A DNA stretch of 64,000 bases from Verrucomicrobiia bacterium (GTDB taxonomy: Bacteria; Verrucomicrobiota; Verrucomicrobiia; Limisphaerales; DSYF01): positions 24,103-88,102 of the forward strand of contig DASTWL010000042.1 of assembly GCA_035765895.1 (NCBI GenBank). Reading direction: 5' to 3'. Numbering within the stretch: position 1 is the first letter of the stretch; every line of letters begins with the position of its first letter. Position numbers and translations under genes: made by a program. Below, in pieces: positions 18,791 to 27,698 of this stretch. The notes below the pieces were generated by a model. The model made no database searches. It saw only the letters and a program-made list of their open reading frames with translations, and was not told the DNA's origin.

Positions 18791-19215
18791 TGCTGCACCC
18801 CCAGCCGTCGGGTCTGCGAATTGGGACTGTAAATCAGCAGGCTCATCCGGGAATCCGGCGCGCCGCGATTGCCGCGGCGAAAGACCTGAAAGTCCACCTC
18901 CCACAGGCCGTTCGTGCCCGCTTCGTAGGTGTCGCGCGTCCACGAGTAGTCGCGGTAAAGATTGCCGAAATCGCCCGACTCCGTGCCCTCCTCCAGCCGG
19001 TTGGTGAGCGACAGTTGCGCCGCAAGCATCCCGGCGTTGGGCCGGGTCACCTGCAGGGCCCGCGCAGTGCGCAGGCCGGAGGACACCACCGCCAGAATCG
19101 AAAACGAAACCATGAAGAAAATGCCGACGGCAATCATCACCTCGAGCAGGCTGAAGCCGTGCCCGGACAGCCGCCCCGCCCGCGACAATCCCGGTGGTTG
19201 AACGTGCAGCGTCAT
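18787..19215 (-). CDS. gspI: Type II secretion minor pseudopilin GspI-like
   Basis: A 142-residue pseudopilin. The prepilin motif GFSLLEVMIAVGIFFMVSFS follows a 23-residue leader. The short globular domain (about 95 residues) and the place between H and J suggest GspI. The ATG at 19215 overlaps the gspH stop (ATGA), which decides the start against earlier in-frame codons. Expressed with its neighbours by translational coupling. Confidence 0.8.
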   Translation of the reverse strand: MTLHVQPPGLSRAGRLSGHGFSLLEVMIAVGIFFMVSFSILAVVSSGLRTARALQVTRPNAGMLAAQLSLTNRLEEGTESGDFGNLYRDYSWTRDTYEAGTNGLWEVDFQVFRRGNRGAPDSRMSLLIYSPNSQTRRLGVQQ

Positions 19216-19718
19216 TGCACATCCCCCACGGTGGCCAGGCCGGTGATGGGATCGAGGGAAATTTTCCGCCAGTCGTTGCGGGACGAGTGCAGCACAATCG
19301 TGCATTCGTCACTGGTCCCGTTGGCAAAGAAGCGCACCCGGGCCACGTCCTGTTGCCGGTATTCACTCAGGTTGACATCCAGCATTTCAATGCCGATGGA
19401 GTCGTCAATGCGCCCCGCCGTCGCCGAGCCGGGCTGGGCCGGACTGCCGGCGCCTTCCACCGAAAACGTGCCCTGCAACGGCTGGAACGTCACGTTCACC
19501 GTCTTGCTTTGCAAAATGGCCTGGGCCCGCGCCGTGCTGAACACATCGATCAATCCACGAATGGCGGCCCGCATCGGCTCGCGCGAGAAAGAACGGTAGA
19601 AGCTGGGGATGCCGATGCCGACCACCAATGCAAGGATTGCCACCACCAGCATGATTTCAATCAGCGTAAAGGCCCGCCGGAGAACTACCCCACGCCCGCG
19701 CCCGGGAAACGTCTTCAT
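19212..19718 (-). CDS. gspH: Type II secretion minor pseudopilin GspH-like
   Basis: A 168-residue pseudopilin with the prepilin motif RRAFTLIEIMLVVAILALVV at about residues 14-33 and a GspH-type C-terminal beta domain (RAQAILQSKTVNVTFQPLQG, VRFFANGTSDECTIVL). The G-T-S-D-E-C-T segment is a common GspH/FimT pattern. The start at 19718 overlaps the gspF stop as ATGA. Confidence 0.83.
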   Translation of the reverse strand: MKTFPGRGRGVVLRRAFTLIEIMLVVAILALVVGIGIPSFYRSFSREPMRAAIRGLIDVFSTARAQAILQSKTVNVTFQPLQGTFSVEGAGSPAQPGSATAGRIDDSIGIEMLDVNLSEYRQQDVARVRFFANGTSDECTIVLHSSRNDWRKISLDPITGLATVGDVQ

Positions 19719-21016
19719 GGCCCCGCGCCTCCGCCGGCGCCGCCACTGCCGATCGCGGAAATCAGGTTGAACATCGGCATGAGAATGCTGATCAGCAGGA
19801 AGCCGACGCCCAGCGACATGATGATGATCAACAGCGGCTCGATGAGATTGGTCATGGCGCGCAGGCCGATTTGCAGTTCGCCTTCGTAGGTGTCCGCCAA
19901 ACTGGCCAGGGCGCCCGGCACATCGCCCGTTTCCTCGCCAATGCGCACCAGATCCACCATGAGCTGCGGAAAGATGCGGCTCTGGGCCAGCGGCTGGGCC
20001 AGCGTTTTGCCGTCGGTCACCTGCTGCCGCGTTTTGGCAATCGCCTCCTTCAGCAGGCGGTTGGGGATCACCTGCTCGGTGATTTTCAAGGCCGTCAAAA
20101 CCGGCACGCCGTTTTGCAGCAAGGTGGACAGCGTGCGCGCGAACTGGCCGAACAAATTCAGGCAAACAACCTTGCCCACGATCGGCGCCCGCATCTTCCA
20201 CTGGTCCATCTTCAACTTGCCCTCCTCGGTGGCCTTGAACCGGAAGAACAGCACGATGAGCGCCAGCACGGTCGGAATGAACACGGCCCAGAACAGGCCG
20301 CTGGTCACGAGCGTGCTGAATTTCATCAGCATGCGCGTGGGCAGCGGCAGCACCATGTTGAACCCGGTGAACATGCCCATGAACCGCGGCAGCATGAAGA
20401 AAACGAAGAACGCCACAATCGCCACGCCGACGCAGCAGACGATTGCCGGATAAATCAACGCCGAGGTGAACTTGGACTGCACCTCCGCGAACTGCTGGAA
20501 GTGCGACGCCATGCGCCGGAGCACCTGTTCGAGCGAGCCGCTCGATTCGCCCGCGCGGACCATGTTGATGTAGAGATCCGAAAAAATCACCGGCTGCTTG
20601 GCCATCGCGTCCGACAGCCCGCGGCCTTCCATGACCTCCTGGCGCAGCTCGCGGCTGACGTCGGCGGGAATGCCCTTTGTCTCCAGATGCGTCATGCTGT
20701 TCAGGGCGAGCGTCAACGGCATGCCGGACTTGAGCAGGTTGGCGAGCTGCGTGGTGAAGGTGGCCAGCTCCTGCAGCTTGGGCCTGCGCTGCCGGTTGAA
20801 CGCCGCGCGCAACGTCGGCGGCAGCATCGCCTTGAAGGACCGCGCCTCGCCGCCGCGGCGTTCCACCACAGCCGCGCCCTTGGCGGCATCCACCTTCACC
20901 GGGAACAACCCCAGACGCTCGATCTGGAGCAAAGCCGCCGGGCGGTCGGTCACTTCCAACACGCCTTCCACCAATTCACCGGTGCGCCTGCGCGCCTTGT
21001 AACTGAACTGCGGCAT
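19715..21016 (-). CDS. gspF: Type II secretion inner-membrane platform protein GspF
   Basis: A 433-residue GspF/PilC platform protein. The N-terminus MPQFSYKARRRTGELVEGVL is diagnostic. Two GspF domains follow (FTTQLANLLKSGMPLTLALN; FARTLSTLLQNGVPVLTALK), with the three usual membrane helices (IVCCVGVAIVAFFVFFMLPR; LFWAVFIPTVLALIVLFF; PLLIIIMSLGVGFLLISIL). It heads the pseudopilin operon. No gspE, gspD or gspG is near, so the rest of the system must be encoded elsewhere. Confidence 0.94.
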   Translation of the reverse strand: MPQFSYKARRRTGELVEGVLEVTDRPAALLQIERLGLFPVKVDAAKGAAVVERRGGEARSFKAMLPPTLRAAFNRQRRPKLQELATFTTQLANLLKSGMPLTLALNSMTHLETKGIPADVSRELRQEVMEGRGLSDAMAKQPVIFSDLYINMVRAGESSGSLEQVLRRMASHFQQFAEVQSKFTSALIYPAIVCCVGVAIVAFFVFFMLPRFMGMFTGFNMVLPLPTRMLMKFSTLVTSGLFWAVFIPTVLALIVLFFRFKATEEGKLKMDQWKMRAPIVGKVVCLNLFGQFARTLSTLLQNGVPVLTALKITEQVIPNRLLKEAIAKTRQQVTDGKTLAQPLAQSRIFPQLMVDLVRIGEETGDVPGALASLADTYEGELQIGLRAMTNLIEPLLIIIMSLGVGFLLISILMPMFNLISAIGSGGAGGGAGP

Positions 21017-21060
21017 AAACTTAGTCTGTCAAAACCGTCTCCCGCCGAAAGTTGCGCCTC

Positions 21061-21912
21061 TCAAGCCGTGGCTGCCCGGATCGTGGGCAGCCGCTGTCCC
21101 AGCAACTGCTCGTTGGCGCTGCCCCGCCGATAGCCCTGCAAATCCAGCGTGACGTGGGCATAACCGGCCTGCTTCAGCGCCTGCGTCACCTGCGCCGCAA
21201 CGCCATTCAGCAAAAAACGCTCCAATTCGCCCGCTCCCACCTCGATCCGCGCCAGGTGTCCCAGCTTCAATTCGTGGTGCCGCACGCGCACGTCGTAGAA
21301 TTTCAAGTCGCGCAACACGTTCTCGGCAGCCTCGATCATGCGGAGCTTTTCGGGGGTAACCGGTTCACCGTAGGGAATGCGCGAACTCAAGCACGCCATC
21401 TGGGGTTTGTCGGCCGTCGGCAGCCCGAGCTCAGCCGACAGCGCGCGAATGTCGGCCTTGGTCAGGCCTGCTTCCTTCAACGGCGCGCGCACTTGAAATT
21501 CCGCCGCGGCCTGCGCGCCAGGACGGAAGTCCCCCACGTCGCTGGCGTTTTCGCCGTAGGCAATCACGGCAAAGCCCTCCGCCCGCGCCAGCGGTGCCAG
21601 CTCGGTGAACAACTCGTGCTTGCAGAAGTAACAACGGTTGTTGGGATTGGCGAGGTAGGCGGGATTGTCGAATTCGCGGGTCCGGACGACCCGCACAGGA
21701 AAGCCGTGCGCGCGCGCGATGTTCAACGCGTCCTCCAGTTCACGGCGCGGCAGACTCGGCGAATCGGCGATGGCCGCCAGCGCGCGTTCGCCCAGAACGT
21801 CCCACGCCACCCGCGCCAGAAAAACGGAATCCACGCCGCCCGAATAGGCGACGAGGCACGAACCATAACCGCGCAGCAAAGTGCGCAACTGCTCTAACTT
21901 TTCAACAGACAC
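21061..21912 (-). CDS. larE: ATP-dependent sacrificial sulfur transferase LarE
   Basis: A 283-residue PP-loop protein matching LarE, which adds sulfur to the pyridinium-3,5-biscarboxylic acid mononucleotide precursor of the nickel-pincer cofactor. The PP-loop is VAYSGGVDSVFLARVAWD at about residues 21-38; the NNRCYFCKHELF segment and the sacrificial-cysteine region PQMACLSSRIPYGEPVT follow. larB, larC and larA are not in the window. It lies 44 bases before gspF on the same strand, probably by chance. Confidence 0.93.
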   Translation of the reverse strand: MSVEKLEQLRTLLRGYGSCLVAYSGGVDSVFLARVAWDVLGERALAAIADSPSLPRRELEDALNIARAHGFPVRVVRTREFDNPAYLANPNNRCYFCKHELFTELAPLARAEGFAVIAYGENASDVGDFRPGAQAAAEFQVRAPLKEAGLTKADIRALSAELGLPTADKPQMACLSSRIPYGEPVTPEKLRMIEAAENVLRDLKFYDVRVRHHELKLGHLARIEVGAGELERFLLNGVAAQVTQALKQAGYAHVTLDLQGYRRGSANEQLLGQRLPTIRAATA

Positions 21913-21927
21913 GCCCGCAAACTGCCA

Positions 21928-23787
21928 CTACGGCGCCTCGTTGTCGAGACGGCTCCGGACGCCGAAAGCATAGATTGACTCGTTGGCAAAATGGATCTGG
22001 GCCATGAATTGACCGGGACGGGGCCGGCCTTTCGCGTCCCGGCTCTGGCTGACGGTCAAATACGCGTGGCTTAACCAGTGCCGCGTTGCCGGCGAGAGGG
22101 GTGCCGCAGCATCCAAATCAGCGACAGTCAAGCGCCGGGCTTTTTCGGCCTTCTCCGCCAAAGGCATTCGCGCCAAGGCCGCATACGTTTCCTCCATCAA
22201 GAAAGAACGATACTGATACGACGTCGCGAAAAGGCTGCCCCAGACAAAAAAGCCACTGAGAAAAGTCGCCAACGCCAGCGGCAGCCAGCGACGTAGAACA
22301 AACCGAATGCCCTCGCCGGGTTCAGCACGGAACAAACCGCGACTTTGCAGGAGGGCCACCACCAAGGCTGGTGTAGCCAACCAGAAAGGCATCAGATCCC
22401 GGGCCCATTGCCATGTTAGCTCTTGTAGTGTTCGGGGGTTTAGTTCCAGCGCCGCAATCCAGTGCGTTGCCAGGGCACCTAGAGTCGCATTGCACTTGCT
22501 CGCGGCCCAACCACCCAAACCGCCGACCGCCACCAACCCCGCCATCACTGGAATCACCCACAAGGCAGCCCGCACTGTTCCCTTAACCGTGCAGGCACAC
22601 CAGAAGGACGGTAAGCTGACCATGCAGGTCAGAAAAATGGTGGCAAAAGTAACGGGCCAGTTTATGGGCTGGATACCCCACTTGAAATCGGGTCCCAAAG
22701 GCAAACCCGTCAATGATTGGCTCGCCAACAACAGAACCGCCGGCAAAACCACAGCGCAAAGGACGCCCCCCACCAACGCCACCAAAAGCTTGGTCAGCCA
22801 TTGTTGGCGAGCGGATACCGGCAGAGTCAGGTGCCACGCATGGGTGCCCGAACTACGTTCCTCTCCCAACGAAAGGCAGCCGGCCAGCACGGCCGTCAGC
22901 GGAATGTAGAAAGCCAGCATCAACATGGGGAGGAGTTGCAGCTTAAGCCTCCACTCACTGGTTTTGGGTAACAGCGCCAGCGTTCCAACCACACACACCC
23001 AGCAGACTACGAAAATGAAAGTGATCAGCCACAGCGGCCGGAGCAGCCGGAGTTCTTTTCGCAGCAGATTCAAGCTGGCCCCGGTTGCACGACAGCGCAG
23101 GAGTTCGGCCCAGGAGCGTGGCAACAGGCGCGGACCCGCCATCAACAAGTCCTCTCCGGCCGCCGCACCCGTTGCCTGAAAATGAATCAACTGGTGCCAG
23201 CCCAGCCACAGCATCAGCCCTGAGTAACCGAGACAAATCAGGATGCCCAGCAGTTCGGCAAAGTGCAAAGCGCGGGCGGATGGTTCCGGCCCGAACACTC
23301 TAATTCCTGTGTTAATGATTAATGCCCCCAAGATGAACTGAACGGCCTGCCCCAAAGCCAGACCGCCCATGGTGGAACGCGCCAACAAGGTCCAAAATGT
23401 GGCCGAGGCCACGGTCACAAGGAGCCAGGCGCCCACAATGCCAAGCGCATCGGCGTTGAGATCATTCCGGTCATACCAGCCAAACCAAAAAACCGGAACG
23501 AGGATGGCCAAACCCACCAGCAGCACGACTTGTTTTTCAATCCAGAGACGCAGCCGACCAACAGGCTGTCCCAGGAGCAACGACAAGGTGCGCTGTTGAA
23601 ATTCTCCTCCCAGCGAAAGCGCCGCGAGAAAAGGAACGCCCGCAAACCAGCCCAGGGTGCCGATGATGCCCAGCAAATCGCGCGGCCAGCCAAGCAGGTC
23701 GCGAAAGAGCGGCAGCACGCCGGCCGCCGCCACGACACACCACGGCCCGGCCAGCATCCGCACTTCCTTGAGCGTGCGTTGATTCAT
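21928..23787 (-). CDS. ABC transporter permease
   Basis: A 619-residue integral membrane protein with about 12 hydrophobic segments in two similar halves (VCRGG..-type head omitted; LSLGGEFQQRTLSLLLGQPV in the first half, AGCLSLGEERSSGTHAWHLT in the second). The E-F/E-R-x-x-x-T-x-x-L/W-x-L-x-x-P-V motif in both halves is the ABC-2 permease coupling motif, so the protein looks like two fused permease units. It partners the ATPase gene immediately upstream. The export substrate is unknown. Confidence 0.88.
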   Translation of the reverse strand: MNQRTLKEVRMLAGPWCVVAAAGVLPLFRDLLGWPRDLLGIIGTLGWFAGVPFLAALSLGGEFQQRTLSLLLGQPVGRLRLWIEKQVVLLVGLAILVPVFWFGWYDRNDLNADALGIVGAWLLVTVASATFWTLLARSTMGGLALGQAVQFILGALIINTGIRVFGPEPSARALHFAELLGILICLGYSGLMLWLGWHQLIHFQATGAAAGEDLLMAGPRLLPRSWAELLRCRATGASLNLLRKELRLLRPLWLITFIFVVCWVCVVGTLALLPKTSEWRLKLQLLPMLMLAFYIPLTAVLAGCLSLGEERSSGTHAWHLTLPVSARQQWLTKLLVALVGGVLCAVVLPAVLLLASQSLTGLPLGPDFKWGIQPINWPVTFATIFLTCMVSLPSFWCACTVKGTVRAALWVIPVMAGLVAVGGLGGWAASKCNATLGALATHWIAALELNPRTLQELTWQWARDLMPFWLATPALVVALLQSRGLFRAEPGEGIRFVLRRWLPLALATFLSGFFVWGSLFATSYQYRSFLMEETYAALARMPLAEKAEKARRLTVADLDAAAPLSPATRHWLSHAYLTVSQSRDAKGRPRPGQFMAQIHFANESIYAFGVRSRLDNEAP

Positions 23788-23795
23788 GGTGCCTC

Positions 23796-24689
23796 CTATT
23801 TTTTGAGAGTTGCCACAAACACTTCCTCAAGCGTCAGGGCTTCCGTCGTCAACATCTCGGGCTGCTCCCGGCGCAACCGCTCCAGCAGTTCCGGCCCGCC
23901 ACCATTGGCGATCAACTCCAACTCCCGCCCGTGGCAGCGCACCTGCAATGCGGCTTGCAAGTCCAGCTTCGGTGGCGTCCCGGCAAAACGCGCGCGGATT
24001 TTTTGATAACGCGACCGGGCCTGGTCCGCCTCCAACGTCAGCACCGCCCGCCCGTGGTCCATGATGGTAAATTCGTCGATCAGCCCCTCGAACTCGGCGA
24101 TGAGATGGGTGGAAACCAAAATGGTGCGGGTCCCCGGATTGCCCTCCTGATAGGCGCCGATCACGGTCTCGATGAACTCGCGCCGCACAATCGGATCGAG
24201 ACCCGACGTTGGCTCGTCGAGCACAAGCAAATCGGTTTCCGGGCAGATGGCCGCGATCAGCGCCACCTGCGTGCGCTGGCCCTTGGACAAACCGCCCGTG
24301 CGCTGGGCCGGATCCAGCCGGAATCGCTCCAACAATTCCTCTTCGGTCTTCCGGTTCCAGTTGTCGCGGAAGGACGCAAGGTAATCCAGCGTCTCGCGTA
24401 TGGTCATCCACGGATAAAATGCCACCTGATCCGGCACGTAGGCGAGCCGTCGCTTGACTTCAACTTCCTGCCGCGCCGGATCCCGGCCAAACACCCGCAC
24501 GCTGCCCCGCTGTGGCCGCAGGAGATTGAGCAGACATTTCATCGTGGTGGTCTTGCCGGCACCATTGCGGCCAAACAGGCCATAACACCGCCCGGGCCGC
24601 ACCGTCAGGTTGAAATCATGCACCGCTTCGGCCCGGCCGTAGGCGTAGCCGAGATGGTCAATCTGAATCGCTGGTTGTGAAGCATTCAT
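23796..24689 (-). CDS. ABC transporter ATP-binding protein
   Basis: A 297-residue ABC ATPase. Walker A is GLFGRNGAGKTTTMKCLLNL, the signature is GGLSKGQRTQVALIAAI, and Walker B is LLVLDEPTSGLDPIVRRE, followed by the switch His in VSTHLIAEF. It is of the drug/ABC-2 exporter type. It lies 8 bases upstream of the permease and 6 bases downstream of the GntR gene, making a GntR-ATPase-permease operon as in YtrA-regulated exporters. Confidence 0.95.
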   Translation of the reverse strand: MNASQPAIQIDHLGYAYGRAEAVHDFNLTVRPGRCYGLFGRNGAGKTTTMKCLLNLLRPQRGSVRVFGRDPARQEVEVKRRLAYVPDQVAFYPWMTIRETLDYLASFRDNWNRKTEEELLERFRLDPAQRTGGLSKGQRTQVALIAAICPETDLLVLDEPTSGLDPIVRREFIETVIGAYQEGNPGTRTILVSTHLIAEFEGLIDEFTIMDHGRAVLTLEADQARSRYQKIRARFAGTPPKLDLQAALQVRCHGRELELIANGGGPELLERLRREQPEMLTTEALTLEEVFVATLKK

Positions 24690-24695
24690 GGCAAC

Positions 24696-25109
24696 TTAAT
24701 GAGTTTCGGATTCCCCGTGCGCCCGGCGCTTTTCCTCAAGCCGATCAAACCGCTCGTTCACCAGTTCAAGAAATTCGGACCGCGGCACCTGCAGGTGATG
24801 GGCCTGCACCACGGCCTGGTCGATTTCCTGCGTGAGCAGTTTGCGCCGCACGTCCTTCCGCAACGGCGAATGGTTTTCCCGCAGAAAACAGCCCTTGCCT
24901 GGCAGCGTCTCAATCACCCCCAGGCTCTCCAGTTCCGCATACGCCCGCGCAATGGTGTTGCGGTTCACACGCAGTTCCTCGGCCAGCGGCCGGATGGACG
25001 GCAGCGCCTCGCCGGCCTGCAACGCGCCCGAAGCCGCCGCCGCCTTCACCTGGTCCACCACCTGCAGATAGACCGGCTTGCCCGACTTGAAATTGATTTG
25101 AAACACCAT
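24696..25109 (-). CDS. GntR-family (YtrA-like) transcriptional regulator
   Basis: A 137-residue short GntR protein of the YtrA type. The winged helix is at residues 9-78 (PVYLQVVDQVKAAAASGALQ, LPSIRPLAEELRVNRNTIAR, AYAELESLGVIETLPGKGCF); a short C-terminal helix replaces a ligand domain. I chose MVFQINFKSGKPVYLQ at 25109 as start; the open frame upstream crosses the promoter. It probably represses its own operon through the inverted repeat at 25125-25146. Confidence 0.93.
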   Translation of the reverse strand: MVFQINFKSGKPVYLQVVDQVKAAAASGALQAGEALPSIRPLAEELRVNRNTIARAYAELESLGVIETLPGKGCFLRENHSPLRKDVRRKLLTQEIDQAVVQAHHLQVPRSEFLELVNERFDRLEEKRRAHGESETH

Positions 25110-25124
25110 GTGCGCTTCGGTTTT

Positions 25125-25163
25125 CTGTCCTAGGACACTAGGACAGTTGTGCCATGCTGTCAA
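25125..25163 (-). promoter_or_regulatory. Promoter with overlapping GntR operator
   Basis: Reading on the minus strand, TTGACA (25163-25158) and TAGTGT (25140-25135) are separated by exactly 17 bases. The inverted repeat CTGTCCTAG-GACA-CTAGGACAG (25125-25146) covers the -10 hexamer and the start region. It ends 15 bases before the GntR start codon, so the GntR protein is the obvious candidate ligand and would autorepress. Confidence 0.75.
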
Positions 25164-25339
25164 GCAGTCTTTATCCAGCGGAGAAAACATTCCGGAGCGC
25201 CACGGCAAACAGGACGCGGGGAAGGTTCGGCCGCAGGCGTGTCGGCCCGGCGGCCCACAGCGTTGCCCGGTTGCGGCGGGCGCGAGCGCGCGGCCACAAG
25301 TTGCTTGACGCAAGAGGCGGTTCTGGTTGGATACCGCGC

Positions 25340-25738
25340 ATGCGAATGAAGATTTTAGTCGGTCTGTTTGCCGCCACCCTGCTCGTCACCGGTTGCGTCA
25401 GCACCGTGAGCGGACGCAAGACGGCCGCCGTGCCTTTTGTGAAGGACCGCATTGAAGGTCGTTACCAACGGCCCGTCGCCGAGGTGTTCAACGCGGCCAA
25501 GGACGTGGTGCGCGTGAACGGCACGCTCATCAATGAAGTCACCCAGCACAACGAGACGAATGCGCCGGTGTTCGCCGTCGAAGGTCGCGTGCAGGGCCGC
25601 AAGGTGTTCATTTCCGTGACCGAACTGGATCCCAAGGTCACCCAGGTCATCACCCAGGTCCGGACGAGCGCCGGCGGCACGGACATTGACCTGGCGGCGG
25701 AACTGGACAAGCAGATCGCGCTGAAGCTAGTGCGGTAA
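25340..25738 (+). CDS. Small periplasmic lipoprotein
   Basis: A 132-residue protein with a lipoprotein signal (MKILVGLFAATLLVTGCVST, Cys at residue 19). The mature part (KDRIEGRYQRPVAEVFNAAK, then two beta-rich stretches) resembles DUF3568-type lipoproteins; function unknown. Two ATGs (25340 and 25346) are equally good starts. The 3' end overlaps the convergent TPR gene by 12 bases. Confidence 0.82.
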   Translation: MRMKILVGLFAATLLVTGCVSTVSGRKTAAVPFVKDRIEGRYQRPVAEVFNAAKDVVRVNGTLINEVTQHNETNAPVFAVEGRVQGRKVFISVTELDPKVTQVITQVRTSAGGTDIDLAAELDKQIALKLVR

Positions 25739-26959
25739 GCCGCCTTTCAATCCCAGATCATCTTCGTAAGAGCCAAGCGGAATCGCCTGGCTCTTTTCAT
25801 TGGCCTTGAACTCCAGCCGCAGCAGTTCGAGGCGGTTTCGCGCCATGTTGGCGGCGCCGGATTCCGGATACAGGTCGATGATGCGCTGAAGTGTGGCTTG
25901 CGTAACTGCGAAGGTGCCGCCGTATTTGACCTGCCAGTCCGCCAGCAAATTGAGCCAGCGCACCACCTGCTTTGCCGGCTGGTGCGGATACTGGATCAAC
26001 TGCTCCATTTGGTCCTGCGCCAGATCGAGTCGTTTGAATTGTTCCGCGTAAAGATGGGCGAGTTGCTCGCGAACTTCCGTGTCGAGCGGGAATTGCTCCA
26101 GGTGCCGCACGTATTTTGCCGCCAGATCGGCGGTGCTTTCCTCCGGCGCGGGCTGAACCTGCCCCCACGTGCCGCCCAGTCCGGGGTCGCCCTCGATGTG
26201 CCGCACCTTGAAGGTCTGCCGGTCCTGCGCGCCCAACAGCGTGTGGACATCCCCCAAATGCGCCACGCGCTGGGCTGCCCGCAGCGCCCACTCGGAGTCC
26301 GGCAGCAGTTCACCAATTTTTTCCAGACAAGCCCGCGCCGCCTCACGGTCCTGTGCATATTTGAGCTGCCAGTCGGCCATGGAATTCAACGCGTAGGCAA
26401 TTTGCGCCGGCGCCCGCCCCTTGTGGTGAATGAAGCGCCGGATGATGACGTCCGCCGCCGGCAAATCCCGCAAATCCTGCGCCTCGATTTCCGCCAGCAG
26501 CAACATGCCTTCGGCGTCCTCCGGAAACTTGAGCAGCTGCTCGCGCACGTCGGCCTTGGCGCCCATGAAATCGCCACGCTTTCGCTTGGCCTGGGCGCTG
26601 GAGTAAAACGGCCTTTTCTCCGGCTCCTCATTGCCGCCGTCGTAGAGCGAGGCGAACGGCTTGGCGAAAAACATCGCGATGTTGTAGCGCCACACGATGG
26701 CGAGAAACAAACCCACCACGGCCGTTGCCGGAATGCCCACGAAGGCCCCGCCGTAGCCGCCTTGGGCCACGATCGGCATGACGACGCGCAGCAGCACGCC
26801 GATGGCAATGACGGTCAGAATCCACTTGAAAATGAGCCGCGGCGGATCCTCGGTCCGCTTCAACGTGCGCCAGAGAAACCAGCCGATGCCGGCAACCAGG
26901 GCGAACATCAGCAGGATGCTGATCAGGATGTCGGTATTGCTGCGGACCACGGCTTGCAT
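25727..26959 (-). CDS. TPR-repeat membrane protein
   Basis: A 410-residue protein with three N-terminal membrane helices (ILISILLMFALVAGIGWFLW, LIFKWILTVIAIGVLLRVVM, IPATAVVGLFLAIVWRYNIA) and a soluble alpha-helical part of tetratricopeptide-like repeats (SAQAKRKRGDFMGAKADVRE; LPDSEWALRAAQRVAHLGDV; ATLQRIIDLYPESGAANMAR). The ATG at 26959 is preceded by GGGAG at a suitable distance, which decides the start. It probably scaffolds protein interactions at the inner membrane; no partner is evident. Confidence 0.85.
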   Translation of the reverse strand: MQAVVRSNTDILISILLMFALVAGIGWFLWRTLKRTEDPPRLIFKWILTVIAIGVLLRVVMPIVAQGGYGGAFVGIPATAVVGLFLAIVWRYNIAMFFAKPFASLYDGGNEEPEKRPFYSSAQAKRKRGDFMGAKADVREQLLKFPEDAEGMLLLAEIEAQDLRDLPAADVIIRRFIHHKGRAPAQIAYALNSMADWQLKYAQDREAARACLEKIGELLPDSEWALRAAQRVAHLGDVHTLLGAQDRQTFKVRHIEGDPGLGGTWGQVQPAPEESTADLAAKYVRHLEQFPLDTEVREQLAHLYAEQFKRLDLAQDQMEQLIQYPHQPAKQVVRWLNLLADWQVKYGGTFAVTQATLQRIIDLYPESGAANMARNRLELLRLEFKANEKSQAIPLGSYEDDLGLKGGLPH

Positions 26960-27044
26960 GGGTTCACTCCCTGTTCGACCGCACAGTCGGCCCCAACTCA
27001 CGCGAACTCAAGCGAATTGTCCGGCGCGCCGCCGGCCGGACACG

Positions 27045-27075
27045 AAAAAGCGCCAGCCCCAAACAGGACTGGCGC
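27045..27075 (-). terminator. Rho-independent terminator
   Basis: GCGCCAG (27050-27056) pairs with CTGGCGC (27069-27075); on the minus strand the stem is followed by five T (27049-27045). It ends the transcript of the DUF1232-like gene. Confidence 0.8.
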
Positions 27076-27091
27076 CGGGAAGAAAAACCGT

Positions 27092-27496
27092 TCAAGGCTT
27101 GCTCGTCACTTTCGACCATTTGAGCCCCTGCAGGGCCGCATACATTTCAAACGCCTTTTCATTCTGAATCAGCACGGCCCGCACCACGGCAGAATCATCG
27201 GCCTTGCCCAGGTCCAGCACGCTGTCCGGAATGATGCCGAGCTTCTTGTGGGCGTAAATCAGCGCGTAGGTGGCCTGCGCGACCGCGTAATATGGCAGGT
27301 CCTTGTAGGTGCCGTCGGAAGTGTCCTCCACCGCATTGGCCAGGAACTCCAGCTGGTCCACGAGGTGCGGGAATTTGGGCGCGTTGATCTGCGAGAACTC
27401 CAGCTTCCAATGCGGGAGCTGGCGCACGACTTTTTCGACCACGGCGGGCGTGACCGTGGTCGCGCCGCGCCTCACGAACTCTGCAATCTCAGGCAT
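27092..27496 (-). CDS. YkvA/DUF1232-like small protein
   Basis: A 134-residue protein. The segment ATYALIYAHKKLGIIPDSVL followed by DLGKADDSAVVRAVL matches the DUF1232 core pattern (Tyr, Ile-Pro-Asp, Gly-x-x-Asp-Asp), though without a clear membrane anchor. Function unknown. I set the start at MPEIAEFVRRG (27496); the seven residues before it in the open frame lack support. It ends just before a good terminator. Confidence 0.72.
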   Translation of the reverse strand: MPEIAEFVRRGATTVTPAVVEKVVRQLPHWKLEFSQINAPKFPHLVDQLEFLANAVEDTSDGTYKDLPYYAVAQATYALIYAHKKLGIIPDSVLDLGKADDSAVVRAVLIQNEKAFEMYAALQGLKWSKVTSKP

Positions 27497-27698
27497 GGCC
27501 GCAGCGTAGCGAAACACCCGGTCGGCGAAAGCGAAAACTTGGCGGGCGCCGCCGCCCAGATCCGTCGCGCCTCCGCGCGGACCGTCGCAACACTTTCGAC
27601 GCCGGGTAGTTTGCGCGGCGCGTTAAATTTGGGTGACGATTCCCGTCCCGCGCGCGTTTCTGGGTTGCCACCGACCGGCGCGCGCCCAAACTGCCCGC

